From Chlorogloeopsis fritschii PCC 6912 (lineage in GTDB: Bacteria > Cyanobacteriota > Cyanobacteriia > Cyanobacteriales > Nostocaceae): a stretch of DNA of 39,410 nt. Below are positions 1-8,177 of the stretch, piece after piece (within the stretch, counting starts at the first letter, position 1; the number at the start of each line of letters is the position of its first letter). A program made the position numbers and the translations under genes. A model generated the notes under the pieces. It saw only the letters and a program-made list of their open reading frames with translations. It was not told the DNA's origin and made no database searches. The stretch is from the NCBI RefSeq assembly GCF_000317285.1, contig NZ_AJLN01000079.1, positions 1 through 39,410 of the forward strand, written 5' to 3'.

Positions 1-58
1 CTTTAATTACTTAGAAAACTTTTCGTATCGAATTAATCCAAATCCCCTGATTGGATCT

Positions 59-355
59 TTATTTGAGATATAACCATCCGTGAAATACCTGCATCAGCTT
101 TGGCATAACTACATAAGTCATTAGGTAAACCAGTACACCAGTCAGCAGTAAGGTTCGTAGCAAAAGCGGTAAGGCGGTTAACAGACTGCCAAACATCAGG
201 AAGATGCCAGTAATTAAGGGATAGATTGCTAACCAAGTCAGCAAAAATATTTTGTAACGGGGCGGTTGAGAGTGAGGGGTAGTTCGTCTAGCGATCGCTG
301 TCGCTCGATGCCTTGCTCGATTTCGATACAGTTCTCTAGAATACGTACCCCTCAT
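59..355 (-). CDS. Small membrane protein, resembles the C-terminal membrane segment of COG3224 monooxygenase-like proteins
   Basis: A 98-residue protein with an arginine-rich N-terminus (about residues 7-34) and two hydrophobic segments (about 36-58 and 62-85). The stretch RYKIFLLTWLAIYPL and the end YVVMPKLMQVFHGWLYLK resemble the membrane tail of antibiotic-biosynthesis-monooxygenase-like proteins (COG3224), recalled rather than searched. If so, the ABM enzyme domain is missing and this is a truncated descendant. The start is supported by an AAGGAAGAG ribosome site about 5 bases before the ATG. It is divergent from the TetR gene, with a long palindrome between them, so it is the obvious candidate target of that repressor. 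No catalytic function can be assigned. Confidence 0.5.
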   Translation of the reverse strand: MRGTYSRELYRNRARHRATAIARRTTPHSQPPRYKIFLLTWLAIYPLITGIFLMFGSLLTALPLLLRTLLLTGVLVYLMTYVVMPKLMQVFHGWLYLK

Positions 356-393
356 AACTTCTCTTCCTTTTTAATTTCGCTTCGTTGCGTATG

Positions 394-428
394 TTTTATT
401 TATAATACGATACGTATTATAAATAAAA
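394..428. promoter_or_regulatory. Perfect 16-bp inverted repeat, candidate TetR operator
   Basis: The left arm TTTTATTTATAATACG (394-409) and right arm CGTATTATAAATAAAA (413-428) are exact reverse complements around the spacer ATA. The core ATACG-ATA-CGTAT has the size and symmetry of TetR-family operators. It lies in the roughly 100-base gap between the divergent membrane-protein and TetR genes, 28 bases before the TetR start, so one bound dimer or pair of dimers could control both. No T-run follows either arm as expected of a terminator. Symmetry is seen; operator function is inferred. Confidence 0.7.
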
Positions 429-455
429 AGCAGTTGTCAAGCACTAATTTAAAAA

Positions 456-1055
456 ATGCCTCAAAGCCATGACACCAAAAGAATTGGACGACCTCGCTCT
501 GAGGAATCAAGGGCGGCGATTTTGGATGCAACCTGGAAATTATTGAAAACGATGACGCTTCGGGATTTGTCGATTGAGGCGATCGCCCGTGAGTCGGGTG
601 TGGGCAAAACGACGATTTACCGATGGTGGTCTGGTAAAGTAGCAGTAGTGATGGATGCATTTTGGGAAAAACTATCACCCGAAATTCAGTTTCCCCAAGG
701 CTTATCGGCAACCGAAGCGATCGCCCAGCAAATGCGACTGCTAATTACGGCTTTTTCAGGAGAATATGGTCGAATCGCGGCGCAAATTATCGCAGAGGGG
801 CAAGCCGAACCAGATGCTCTAGCCAGTTACCGCGATCGCTTCATCAATCCCCGCCGTGCTGCTGCTAAAGCTATAATTGAGCGGGGGATTGAAAGTGGCG
901 AGTTTGATCCGAATCTCGATCCAGAACTGGCGATCGACATTCTTTATGGAACCATCTATTTTCGGCTTCTAGTTGGACACTTACCCCTAGATCGGCAGTT
1001 TGCAGAGGAGCTACCTCAATGGGCGCTCAAAGCTCTCAAGATTAGTTCATCTTAG
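456..1055 (+). CDS. TetR/AcrR-family transcriptional repressor
   Basis: A 199-residue protein, normal for the family. The N-terminal helix-turn-helix (about residues 12-58) is recognisable from GRPRSEESRAAILDATWKLL, the helices DLSIEAIARESGVGKTTIYR and the RWW-KVAV segment. The C-terminal ligand/dimer domain (about 75-195) is typical of the group with GLSATEAIAQQMRLL and ERGIESGEFDPNLDPELA. The ligand cannot be predicted. The gene sits directly downstream of a perfect inverted repeat, so self-repression and control of the divergent membrane protein are likely. It ends 7 bases before the convergent FAD oxidoreductase. Confidence 0.92.
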   Translation: MPQSHDTKRIGRPRSEESRAAILDATWKLLKTMTLRDLSIEAIARESGVGKTTIYRWWSGKVAVVMDAFWEKLSPEIQFPQGLSATEAIAQQMRLLITAFSGEYGRIAAQIIAEGQAEPDALASYRDRFINPRRAAAKAIIERGIESGEFDPNLDPELAIDILYGTIYFRLLVGHLPLDRQFAEELPQWALKALKISSS

Positions 1056-1062
1056 ACACCAT

Positions 1063-2223
1063 TTAGGATATGCCCCCGATAAGGACAGAACTGCACCATT
1101 GGCTAATAATTTCATCTTCCTGTCCCGATACCCAATTAGCAAAGCGCTGTGCTAAAGGGGGCACAATCACCAGGGGATTACTGAATCCAGAAAATATATA
1201 AATACCTTGGTAACCAGGAATGGTACCAATGACGGGGAGGCGATCGCTACTAAATGCTACTAAGCAATGATGCCAAGTACCTGGTAAATTAGCTAATTCT
1301 GGTAAAATTTCGCCTATACTTTGCCTTAACCATCTTTCGCTTTTCTTTGAGTCTACTTCGGCACTGGGATTTGTAATAATGCGGCTAATTTGTCCCAAGC
1401 GCAAGCTCCCATCTAGAAACTGGATCGCACCCGCATCTAAAATTGGCGCTACTGGTTCATTTCCTGGTTCATTCCATACTTCATCAACTTTGCTAGATTC
1501 AGCTTCTAATTGAAAGCGTTGGAGATTAGCTGGCATAACTAGAGTACGCAGATTAATCTCAACAGGTGGTGTTTCAATCATCTCTGCGTGAGTAAAATAC
1601 ACTTTAATTGGAATACCAGATGCCTTGAGTAAATCTCGGCTAAATCCACCAGCACAGACAACAACGTTAGCACTATGATAGGTGGTGGTAGTTGTTTGAA
1701 CGCCCGTCAATAGATTTTGTACTTGCGTAAATTCCATTTCACCCCCAGCACGCAGAAAAGCTTGAATGTAAGCTTGCACAGTTTTTTGAGGGTTAATATG
1801 ACCGTGTTTGACAGTTAAAGCTCCAGCGATCGCCTCCCTATTCAACAACGGTTCCATCTCACACGCTTCGTCAACGCTTAGTAATTTGGGAGGAGTGGCA
1901 AAATGAGCGTAAGATGCAGCAGCAATTTTTGGATCGGTGTCTGTGGGAATAGTCAATAATAAATCCAATTCACGCAACTCGATATTTGCATTTAATTCTT
2001 GTGACAAAATCTGATAGCGTGCTATTCCCTCATCGCATAGTTGGCGAGTCACAGGAGTAGTACCAGACCAAAAAGCTAAACCACCATAACTATAATGAGT
2101 AGCGTTATGAAAATTAGTGTCTTGCTCTAACAAAAGTACTGAAAAGCCTTTTTTTACTAGTTCATAAGCAAGTGCAGCACCTGTAAAACCAGCACCAACA
2201 ACGATCCAGTCGTAAGTTTTCAT
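1063..2223 (-). CDS. FAD-dependent oxidoreductase, DAO (glycine/D-amino-acid oxidase) family
   Basis: A 386-residue flavoenzyme. The N-terminus carries the Rossmann FAD motif VVGAGFTGAALAYELVKKG (about residues 8-26), then the acidic LLLEQD ending the second strand. The C-terminal part has SSDRLPVIGTIPGYQGIYIF and a SGFSNPLVIVPPLA segment, the usual second FAD-contacting region of DadA/ThiO/sarcosine-oxidase-type proteins. Such enzymes oxidise C-N bonds of amino acids or secondary amines in the cytoplasm; the substrate cannot be read from the sequence. Length and both cofactor regions are intact. It is convergent with the TetR gene and divergent from the next membrane protein, so it is probably monocistronic. 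Confidence 0.88.
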   Translation of the reverse strand: MKTYDWIVVGAGFTGAALAYELVKKGFSVLLLEQDTNFHNATHYSYGGLAFWSGTTPVTRQLCDEGIARYQILSQELNANIELRELDLLLTIPTDTDPKIAAASYAHFATPPKLLSVDEACEMEPLLNREAIAGALTVKHGHINPQKTVQAYIQAFLRAGGEMEFTQVQNLLTGVQTTTTTYHSANVVVCAGGFSRDLLKASGIPIKVYFTHAEMIETPPVEINLRTLVMPANLQRFQLEAESSKVDEVWNEPGNEPVAPILDAGAIQFLDGSLRLGQISRIITNPSAEVDSKKSERWLRQSIGEILPELANLPGTWHHCLVAFSSDRLPVIGTIPGYQGIYIFSGFSNPLVIVPPLAQRFANWVSGQEDEIISQWCSSVLIGGIS

Positions 2224-2332
2224 TTAGGATTTTACTTGTAAACGTCTCAAAATATATTTTCTCTGTGTATGACTTTTCAAGAAATTCAAATCAATAGTCT
2301 TTGCAATACAACAGAACTCATAGCGAAGATTT

Positions 2333-3526
2333 ATGGAAAAAACATTTTCTTTGCATATTCATGACTTTTCCCTCGTCCGAGGTGGGGCAATATATCAGCT
2401 TCTCCTGCGCCTGAGTCTAATCAAACCAGGGTCTATCAGTATAATCCGACGCTGTATTTTTTTTGCACTCATTACCTGGTTGCCACTTTTGGTGCTTTCG
2501 GTAGTTCAGGGACGTGCCCTCGATAGCGCTCTAAAAGTGCCTTTTCTTAAGGATATCGAAGCCTACAGTCGTTTCTTAATTGCAGTTCCAGTCTTGATCG
2601 CTGCCGAAGTTGTAATTGACACGAGTGTCAGAACTACTGCAAAGTATTTCCTCCATTCCGGGCTTGTAGAGCCAGCAGAATTGTCTGATTTCAAAGCTGC
2701 AATGAGAGAAATTGCTAAACTTAGGGATTGGGTTTTTCTCGAACCATGTCTGCTCCTCATTGCCTACATCCTCACCGGGATAGTTTTTACTCACAGATTA
2801 ACCAGTGTGACTTCTGTGTGGAGTGCGATCGCCACTGGGACAACCAAGCAGTTAACGTTAGCAGGCTGGTGGTATGCCCTAGTTAGCCTGCCAATCTCTC
2901 AATTCTTATTGTTCCGCTGGCTCTGGAGATTTTTGCTCTGGTTCAGGTTTCTTTGGCGTTTGTCCCAACTCAATCTACAGTTAGTTGCGACTCATGCTGA
3001 CTTAGCAGGTGGATTGGGGTTTTTGGGGTTAAATCAGATTCCCTTTGGCAGTATCCCGTTTGCTATCAGTATCGTCTTGTCTGGGAATTTCTGCCAAAAA
3101 GTAATATACCAAGGAGTCTCTATTGCTACATTTAAATTTCAAATCATCATTTTCTTGGTTTTGTCACTCATTTTTACACTAGTGCCGCTGTTAGTGTTTA
3201 GTGGCAAACTACTGAAATTAAAAATTCAAGGTTTTCAGCGATACGGCTCTCTAGTTAGTCAACACAATTTATTGTTTGAGCAAAAGTGGGTAAAGGGAAA
3301 AGTGCCGAAAGGAGAATCACCCTTGGGAAGCCCAGATATTTCATCGCTGGCCGATCTGGGTGCTAGCTTTGAGACAATCAAGAAAATGAGAATAGTACCA
3401 TTTGGCTTAGGTACGGTAATTATCTTGGGGAGCTTAATTATATTGCCCTTGTTACCCTTATTTTTGATTGCCATTCCTTTGGAGCAAATCACAGATATAG
3501 CATTGAAAGTATTATTTGGCGTTTAA
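2333..3526 (+). CDS. Conserved multi-pass membrane protein of unknown function
   Basis: A 397-residue protein with about seven hydrophobic segments (roughly residues 43-62, 81-99, 138-157, 180-205, 238-258, 265-290, 355-385). Between spans four and five lies an aromatic/arginine block (FRWLWRFLLWFRFLWRLS) followed by THADLAGGLGFLG, a signature I recall in uncharacterised bacterial membrane proteins, which often have HPDGAGGLGFL there. No enzymatic motif is visible. The ATG start is preceded by an AT-rich divergent promoter region shared with the oxidoreductase. Membrane location is confident, function unknown. Confidence 0.75.
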   Translation: MEKTFSLHIHDFSLVRGGAIYQLLLRLSLIKPGSISIIRRCIFFALITWLPLLVLSVVQGRALDSALKVPFLKDIEAYSRFLIAVPVLIAAEVVIDTSVRTTAKYFLHSGLVEPAELSDFKAAMREIAKLRDWVFLEPCLLLIAYILTGIVFTHRLTSVTSVWSAIATGTTKQLTLAGWWYALVSLPISQFLLFRWLWRFLLWFRFLWRLSQLNLQLVATHADLAGGLGFLGLNQIPFGSIPFAISIVLSGNFCQKVIYQGVSIATFKFQIIIFLVLSLIFTLVPLLVFSGKLLKLKIQGFQRYGSLVSQHNLLFEQKWVKGKVPKGESPLGSPDISSLADLGASFETIKKMRIVPFGLGTVIILGSLIILPLLPLFLIAIPLEQITDIALKVLFGV

Positions 3527-3546
3527 CACTAAATCTTTCCCCAATA

Positions 3547-3846
3547 CTAATTTGCTTTTGATGTTATGGCTTGGGCAATACGCCGTTTCATTTGCTGATT
3601 GTAAACAGTTGTAATAATTCCAGAAATAAGCACATAAGAAATGATGACTGGCTTAACTACTTCTAAATTAAAGTTAAATGTAGCAATCAACAAAGCTAAA
3701 CCTGGATTACGATTGGCGTTAGAAATTGCCAAAGCTGTTTGTGTTTCTGGTCTATAACCGCCTAATATGTGACCGATCAATGAGGCGGCTGCCACAAGCG
3801 CGATCGCCAGAATCGAAACAATTCCCAAGCTCAGAACAGCACCCAA
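3547..3846 (-). pseudogene. C-terminal remnant of a bile-acid:sodium-symporter (SBF/BASS)-like transporter
   Basis: About 99 residues carrying the motif GHILGGYRPETQTALAISNA followed by NRNPGLALLIATFN, which I recognise as the conserved late region of SBF/BASS-family sodium symporters. Members are about 300 residues, so roughly two thirds of the N-terminus is missing. The frame is closed upstream by a stop a few codons before the only possible start, a weak TTG at 3846, with no ribosome site. No upstream part of the transporter was found nearby. Best read as a truncated pseudogene; the family assignment is from memory of the motif. Confidence 0.6.
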
Positions 3847-3884
3847 GTTTTAAAATACAAAATGTCTAGGTGCTCGTAAATCTT

Positions 3885-3962
3885 TTAGGTTGTCTTTAAA
3901 CTTGCAATGCGGTTGGTAAGCTCTAAAGTTCCTAGCCGAGTTTCAATTGTAGAAGTAGTCAT
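3885..3962 (-). pseudogene. 25-residue N-terminal relic of a DUF1254 protein
   Basis: On the minus strand an ATG opens a 25-codon frame beginning MTTSTIETRLGTLELTN and then stops. This opening closely resembles the start of cyanobacterial DUF1254/DUF1214 proteins, which begin with an MTT-TIETR-G-LE-type sequence and then a long PT-ETV-KLYDELDFQRA region that is absent here. No clear ribosome site precedes it. It lies just upstream of the transporter remnant on the same strand, so two broken genes are juxtaposed. The match is short, hence moderate confidence. Confidence 0.4.
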
Positions 3963-4440
3963 GATTGATATCAGCATATATTTAATAAAAATATAGATTT
4001 AGGATTGAGCAATTGAGTTTATAAATAGCTTATTAAAGTAAAAAAATAAGAGTATTTTTAATATTTATTTAGTGGCAAATATGTAAATTTAGAGCAGAAT
4101 TTGAAGAATAAAAATTGAAGTTAATTTATGAGTTTTTTATTTTTAGATTATAGTTTTCTTATTTTTATTCTGTATGCTTACGGCAATTGTTTAATTGTTG
4201 ACTTACAAACTGCTCATCCTGCCTTCCAATTGAGGATTGGCAATCGCCCAAATATCCTCAACCTGTAATACGAAGACATCAATTTGATATCTAGCTAGCC
4301 ACGTAGTTTAATTGTGGCAGTCACTGAAAAAAGTTTCTTCGCTTGCCAGAACTAATAGGTAGGAGTTTTCAGCCAGTCTGAGGCAATGGCTGTTCAACAC
4401 ACGAGCAACTGTGTCTCAAGTGCAAGGAGTGTGAGGATAG
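3963..4440. other. Spacer of about 480 bases, no intact gene
   Basis: The first half (to about 4190) is strongly AT-rich with no frame of note. The second half is less AT-rich and ends in GTGAGGATAG just before the ATG at 4441, a usable ribosome site for the porin remnant. I see no RNA gene, terminator hairpin or insertion-sequence end here. Confidence 0.4.
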
Positions 4441-4893
4441 ATGTTCAATCATCAATGGAAGTTGTGGGATAGGCTGTTACTTGTCTTGCCAATTACTTGT
4501 AGTGTTTTGCTACTGACTAAAACGCTAGCGATCGCACAAACACCACAAACAAATGCGATCGCAACTGATGAATCATTATTGGCACAAGAGTTTGTTTCTC
4601 CAGAAATGGAGCAGGTAAACTCGGTTTCTCAACTTTCCAGCGAATTGATTGCCACCTCAACCGCAGATTTAGTGACACAAGAAGACTTGGAGGTGTCGAG
4701 AAAACTTCAACAAGAGTTTGTGGCAGAACTTGCAATGCTACGCGATCGCGTTAATAGCTTAGAAGCTAAAGCTGCCACACTAGAAGCAAATCAATTTTCA
4801 ACCACCACTAAACTATTCGGCAATGTCATCTTTGCAGTAGGAGAAAAATCACGTTCAGAGCCAAAGAAACGAGAAGGAGAAGCCCTGATGTGA
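4441..4893 (+). pseudogene. Iron-uptake porin (cyanobacterial SLH/OprB family) remnant with internal deletion
   Basis: The 150-residue product starts with a signal peptide (about residues 10-33, ending AIAQ) and contains EMEQVNSVSQLS, the segment that precedes the SLH domain in cyanobacterial outer-membrane porins. It then jumps directly to ELIATSTADLVTQEDLE and a coiled-coil stretch ending in LEANQFSTTTKLFGNVIFA, which in intact porins follows the SLH domain and leads into the beta-barrel. The SLH domain between VSQLS and ELIATS is therefore missing, and the barrel (some 350 or more residues) is replaced by a short unrelated tail. A ribosome site is present, so a secreted coiled-coil peptide might still be made. 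Deleted-gene status is inferred from family layout. Confidence 0.72.
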
Positions 4894-4954
4894 ATAGATT
4901 CAGAACTTAAAAGCGAAATCCTCACCAAAACACAGAACACTAGGAGACAAAATC

Positions 4955-7327
4955 ATGACTAATTCCAGCGATCGCCTACAACGTCAAGTTTTACCTATTC
5001 CCGACATTCAACCGATTGGACTCACCACCTTCGACGCAAAAGACCCCAACACCCAATATCCCCCCATTGTCCCCCTACGTCCTCCTACAGGTGCACCTAA
5101 TGTGCTAGTGATCTTACTCGATGATGTGGGGTTTGGCGCTTCTTCTGCCTTTGGCGGCCCTATTCAGACACCGAGCGCCGAAAGATTAGCCAAAAACGGA
5201 CTGAAATATAATCGCTTTCATACCACAGCCCTTTGCTCTCCCACTCGCGCTGCTCTTTTGACTGGGCGCAACCATCATTCTGTTGGCTTTGGTGCGATTA
5301 CTGAGATGGCCACTTCTGCCCCCGGTAATAACTCTCTACGTCCCAATACCTGCGCTCCTCTAGCGGAAATCCTCAAGCTCAATGGCTACTCTACCGCTCA
5401 ATTTGGCAAGTGTCACGAAGTTCCCGTGTGGGAAACGAGCCCGATGGGGCCATTCACTAGCTGGCCTACAGGTGGCGGCGGTTTTGAATATTTTTACGGG
5501 TTTATCGGCGGCGAAACCAATCAGTATTACCCTGCACTATACGAGGGAACGACTCCCATTGAACCCGATAAAACCCCAGAAGAAGGATACCATCTTACCT
5601 CAGACATGACCCGCAAGGCGATTCGCTGGGTACGCCAGCAAAAAGCTCTCATGCCCGATAAACCGTTCTTCATGTACTTCGCTCCTGGTGCCACCCACGC
5701 CCCTCATCATGTCCCCAAAGAATGGGCGAATAAGTACAAAGGACAGTTTGATCAAGGCTGGGATCAGATAAGAGAGGAAACCCTCACCCGCCAAAAACAG
5801 CTGGGAATCGTTCCCCCCGATACAGAATTAACGCCTCGTAGTGAAGGGATTCCCGCTTGGGATGACGTACCAGAGCCGATGAAACCGATTTTAGCTCGTC
5901 AGATGGAAGTTTACGCGGGCTTTTTGGAACACACCGACTATCATGTTGGTTTGTTGATCGATGCCCTAGAAGACTTGGAAACCCTCGATAATACCCTGAT
6001 CTATTACATTATTGGCGATAACGGAGCCTCTGCTGAGGGATCGCTCCAAGGCACGTTTAACGAAATGGTGACGCTTCAGGGGTTTGCCCATTTAGAAACC
6101 GCAGATTTCTTGACAGCGCGCATCGACCAATTTGGGGGGCCAGAAGCCTACAATCATTATGCGGTAGGTTGGGCACATGCCATGTGTACCCCCTATCAAT
6201 GGACGAAACAGGTTGCTTCCCACTTTGGCGGCACCCGTAACGGCACGATCGTTCATTGGCCTGCTGGCATTCAAGCTAAAGGGGAAATTCGTTCCCAGTT
6301 CCACCATGTGATTGATATTGCCAAAACCGTTCTAGAAGTAACCAATTTACCAGAACCCACCTTTGTCAATGGCGTACAACAAAAGCCGTTAGAAGGGGTA
6401 AGCATGGCTTACTCTTTCGATGAGGCTACTGCCCCAGATCGCCACCAGACGCAATACTTCGAGATGTTTGGCAATCGGGGCATCTATCATCAAGGGTGGA
6501 CAGCCGTGACGAAACACCGTACTCCCTGGGTAATCGGACTGATGCAACTCCCGGCTTTTGATGACGATCGCTGGGAACTATACGATACGACCAAAGACTG
6601 GAGCCAAGCGAGGGATCTAGCCAAGGAATATCCCGATCAGCTTAAGGAATTACAGCGATTATGGTTAATTGAGGCGGTTAAATATAATGTGATTCCCCTT
6701 GATGATCGCTCTGCCGAACGATCTAACCCCACGCTTGCCGGTCGTCCACAATTAGTGAAAGGGAAGCGTCAACTGCTGTTTGGTGGCATGGGACGATTAA
6801 CAGAAAACTCAATTGTTGATTACAAAAATAACTCTTTCGCTATCACGGCTGAGTTAATTATCCCTGAATCAAAAGCGGAAGGTGTGATTATTGCCGTCGG
6901 TGGCATTATTGGCGGTTGGAGTCTTTATGCCAAGCAGGGTAAGCTGAAATACTGCTACAACTTCTTCGGCTTAAATCATTACTACGTAGAAGGGGAGGAT
7001 ACACTTCCTTCAGGGAAACATCAAGTTCGCGTGGAATTCGCCTACGATGGGGGCGGTTTAGGCAAAGGTGGAGATGTCACTTTGTTTTTAGATGGTCAAA
7101 AAATCGGGGAAGGACGAGTAGAACAGACCGAACCCTTCGTTTTCTCAGCGGATGAAACCTTAGATATCGGCTTTGAGTCAGGCTCTCCAGTCACCAAGGA
7201 CTACAGCGCCAATAAGTTCAATGGTGAGGTGAATTGGGTGGAAATTGATGTAGGTAAAGATGCCCAGGATGATGATAACTTTATCTCGCCAGAAGAACGA
7301 CTGCGAATTGCGATCGCATTGCAATAG
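4955..7327 (+). CDS. Large arylsulfatase (Cys-type, formylglycine-dependent)
   Basis: A 790-residue type I sulfatase. The core (about residues 47-560) shows the metal ligands LLDD (56-57), the modification motif C94-S-P-T-R98 followed by AALLTGR, and the later metal motif GDNG. The motif CxPxR means Cys94 must be converted to formylglycine, which the formylglycine-generating enzyme encoded 1.2 kb downstream could do. Residues about 630-785 form an extra beta-rich tail, perhaps a carbohydrate- or substrate-binding module. No signal peptide is seen, so it is probably cytoplasmic like Pseudomonas AtsA. The reaction is hydrolysis of a sulfate ester, but the natural substrate is unknown. The ribosome site AGGAGAC precedes the ATG. 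Confidence 0.93.
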   Translation: MTNSSDRLQRQVLPIPDIQPIGLTTFDAKDPNTQYPPIVPLRPPTGAPNVLVILLDDVGFGASSAFGGPIQTPSAERLAKNGLKYNRFHTTALCSPTRAALLTGRNHHSVGFGAITEMATSAPGNNSLRPNTCAPLAEILKLNGYSTAQFGKCHEVPVWETSPMGPFTSWPTGGGGFEYFYGFIGGETNQYYPALYEGTTPIEPDKTPEEGYHLTSDMTRKAIRWVRQQKALMPDKPFFMYFAPGATHAPHHVPKEWANKYKGQFDQGWDQIREETLTRQKQLGIVPPDTELTPRSEGIPAWDDVPEPMKPILARQMEVYAGFLEHTDYHVGLLIDALEDLETLDNTLIYYIIGDNGASAEGSLQGTFNEMVTLQGFAHLETADFLTARIDQFGGPEAYNHYAVGWAHAMCTPYQWTKQVASHFGGTRNGTIVHWPAGIQAKGEIRSQFHHVIDIAKTVLEVTNLPEPTFVNGVQQKPLEGVSMAYSFDEATAPDRHQTQYFEMFGNRGIYHQGWTAVTKHRTPWVIGLMQLPAFDDDRWELYDTTKDWSQARDLAKEYPDQLKELQRLWLIEAVKYNVIPLDDRSAERSNPTLAGRPQLVKGKRQLLFGGMGRLTENSIVDYKNNSFAITAELIIPESKAEGVIIAVGGIIGGWSLYAKQGKLKYCYNFFGLNHYYVEGEDTLPSGKHQVRVEFAYDGGGLGKGGDVTLFLDGQKIGEGRVEQTEPFVFSADETLDIGFESGSPVTKDYSANKFNGEVNWVEIDVGKDAQDDDNFISPEERLRIAIALQ

Positions 7328-7387
7328 ATTTGTTCAAGGCGAAAGAAGGTCTACTTACATAGGATGATGATTGCTGGAGAAAATCCA

Positions 7388-7626
7388 ATGGCTCAAACTC
7401 CAATTTTTTTCCAGACTGGCATTACAGAACAGGAAGCCTATCAAATCGGCATTGAGGCATATTTGCAATTGGCGATCGCGATCCACTCACTTTCAATCCA
7501 GATGGTTCCCTCGACCTCTACATCCAACACGAGTCTCCCGGTGCAGATCAAGTCTCCAACTGGTTGCCTTCACGCCTTTATAAAACGCTTCTGGGAACTG
7601 ACAATTCAGACAAATGGAGTATTTAA
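7388..7626 (+). pseudogene. Internally deleted DUF1254/DUF1214 gene
   Basis: The ATG at 7388 has a good ribosome site (GGAGAAAA) and begins MAQTPIFFQTGITEQEAYQI, followed by GIEAY, a normal DUF1254 N-terminus. Near 7459-7464 the sequence jumps, in another frame, to [15 protein letters not shown] and [19 protein letters not shown], which is the end of a DUF1214 domain. About 350-400 residues are missing and the halves are out of frame. After WLPS the usual closing residues are replaced and a stop follows at 7626. The same C-terminal motif occurs intact in the protein at 10655-12007 (ESPGQDKESNWLPAP). Clearly a dead copy of that family. Confidence 0.75.
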
Positions 7627-7706
7627 ATTGTGTGAGTTTGAATCACTTTGCAGCCTACTGTATATAGGCGATCGCATGGATTCACGGATATGAATAAAGT
7701 TTCGTA

Positions 7707-7818
7707 GGCGTTGCTGAATCGCGGTATGAATTTGATGTGTAGAGACGTGATATATCGCGTCTGGGCAGGGGTTTTGGCATTACGAAAAATTATTTTCATA
7801 GCCTAAATCAGCAACGCC
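7707..7818. mobile_element. 112-bp MITE-like element with 11-bp terminal inverted repeats and 8-bp target duplication
   Basis: The left end GGCGTTGCTGA (7707-7717) and right end TCAGCAACGCC (7808-7818) are exact inverted repeats. They are flanked by identical copies of GTTTCGTA (7699-7706 and 7819-7826), as expected of an 8-bp target-site duplication. Inside is a near-palindrome AGACGTGATATATCGCGTCT, a type of dispersed repeat common in cyanobacteria. No coding capacity. It lies between two dead genes, the DUF1254 remnant and the GrrM remnant. Confidence 0.75.
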
Positions 7819-7832
7819 GTTTCGTAATAGTC

Positions 7833-8177
7833 AGTTTTGATTGTCAAGGTAACTTTTCAACCTTCGATTCAGAACTTTTGTCTGTGAAGAGCGATCGCGA
7901 CGGTGGCTTTCTTCTTGGTAATGCTCTCCACGACACCCTTGAATCAGTTTGCTATACCGACAAGTTTCAGAAAATCTATCGTGATATTGCAACTGGAGTA
8001 GAACTATGTCGTCAAAGTTGTGAGTATTTTGGTGTCTGTGGTGGTGGAGCTGGTAGCAATAAGTATTGGGAGAAGGGAACTTTCACCTGTTCTGAAACCA
8101 ATGCCTGTAAATATCGAATTAAGGAAGTTACTAATATTGTTTTAGAGGAACTGGAGCATTCCTTAAGTTTGATATAA
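7833..8177 (+). pseudogene. C-terminal SPASM remnant of a GrrM/OscB-type radical SAM peptide maturase
   Basis: An open stretch of about 114 residues running from just after the MITE contains GNFSTFDSELLSVKSDR, GNALHD, and the Cys-rich ELCRQSCEYFGVCGGGAGSN and TFTCSETNACKYRI. This is the SPASM auxiliary iron-sulfur region and end of GrrM, the cyclophane-forming maturase of GrrA-type peptides in cyanobacteria, a family long labelled as sulfatase maturase. The radical SAM core with its CxxxCxxC motif (about 250 residues) is absent, so it cannot be active alone. A short product from an internal GTG at 7878 is conceivable. No GrrA precursor was seen nearby. Confidence 0.75.
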
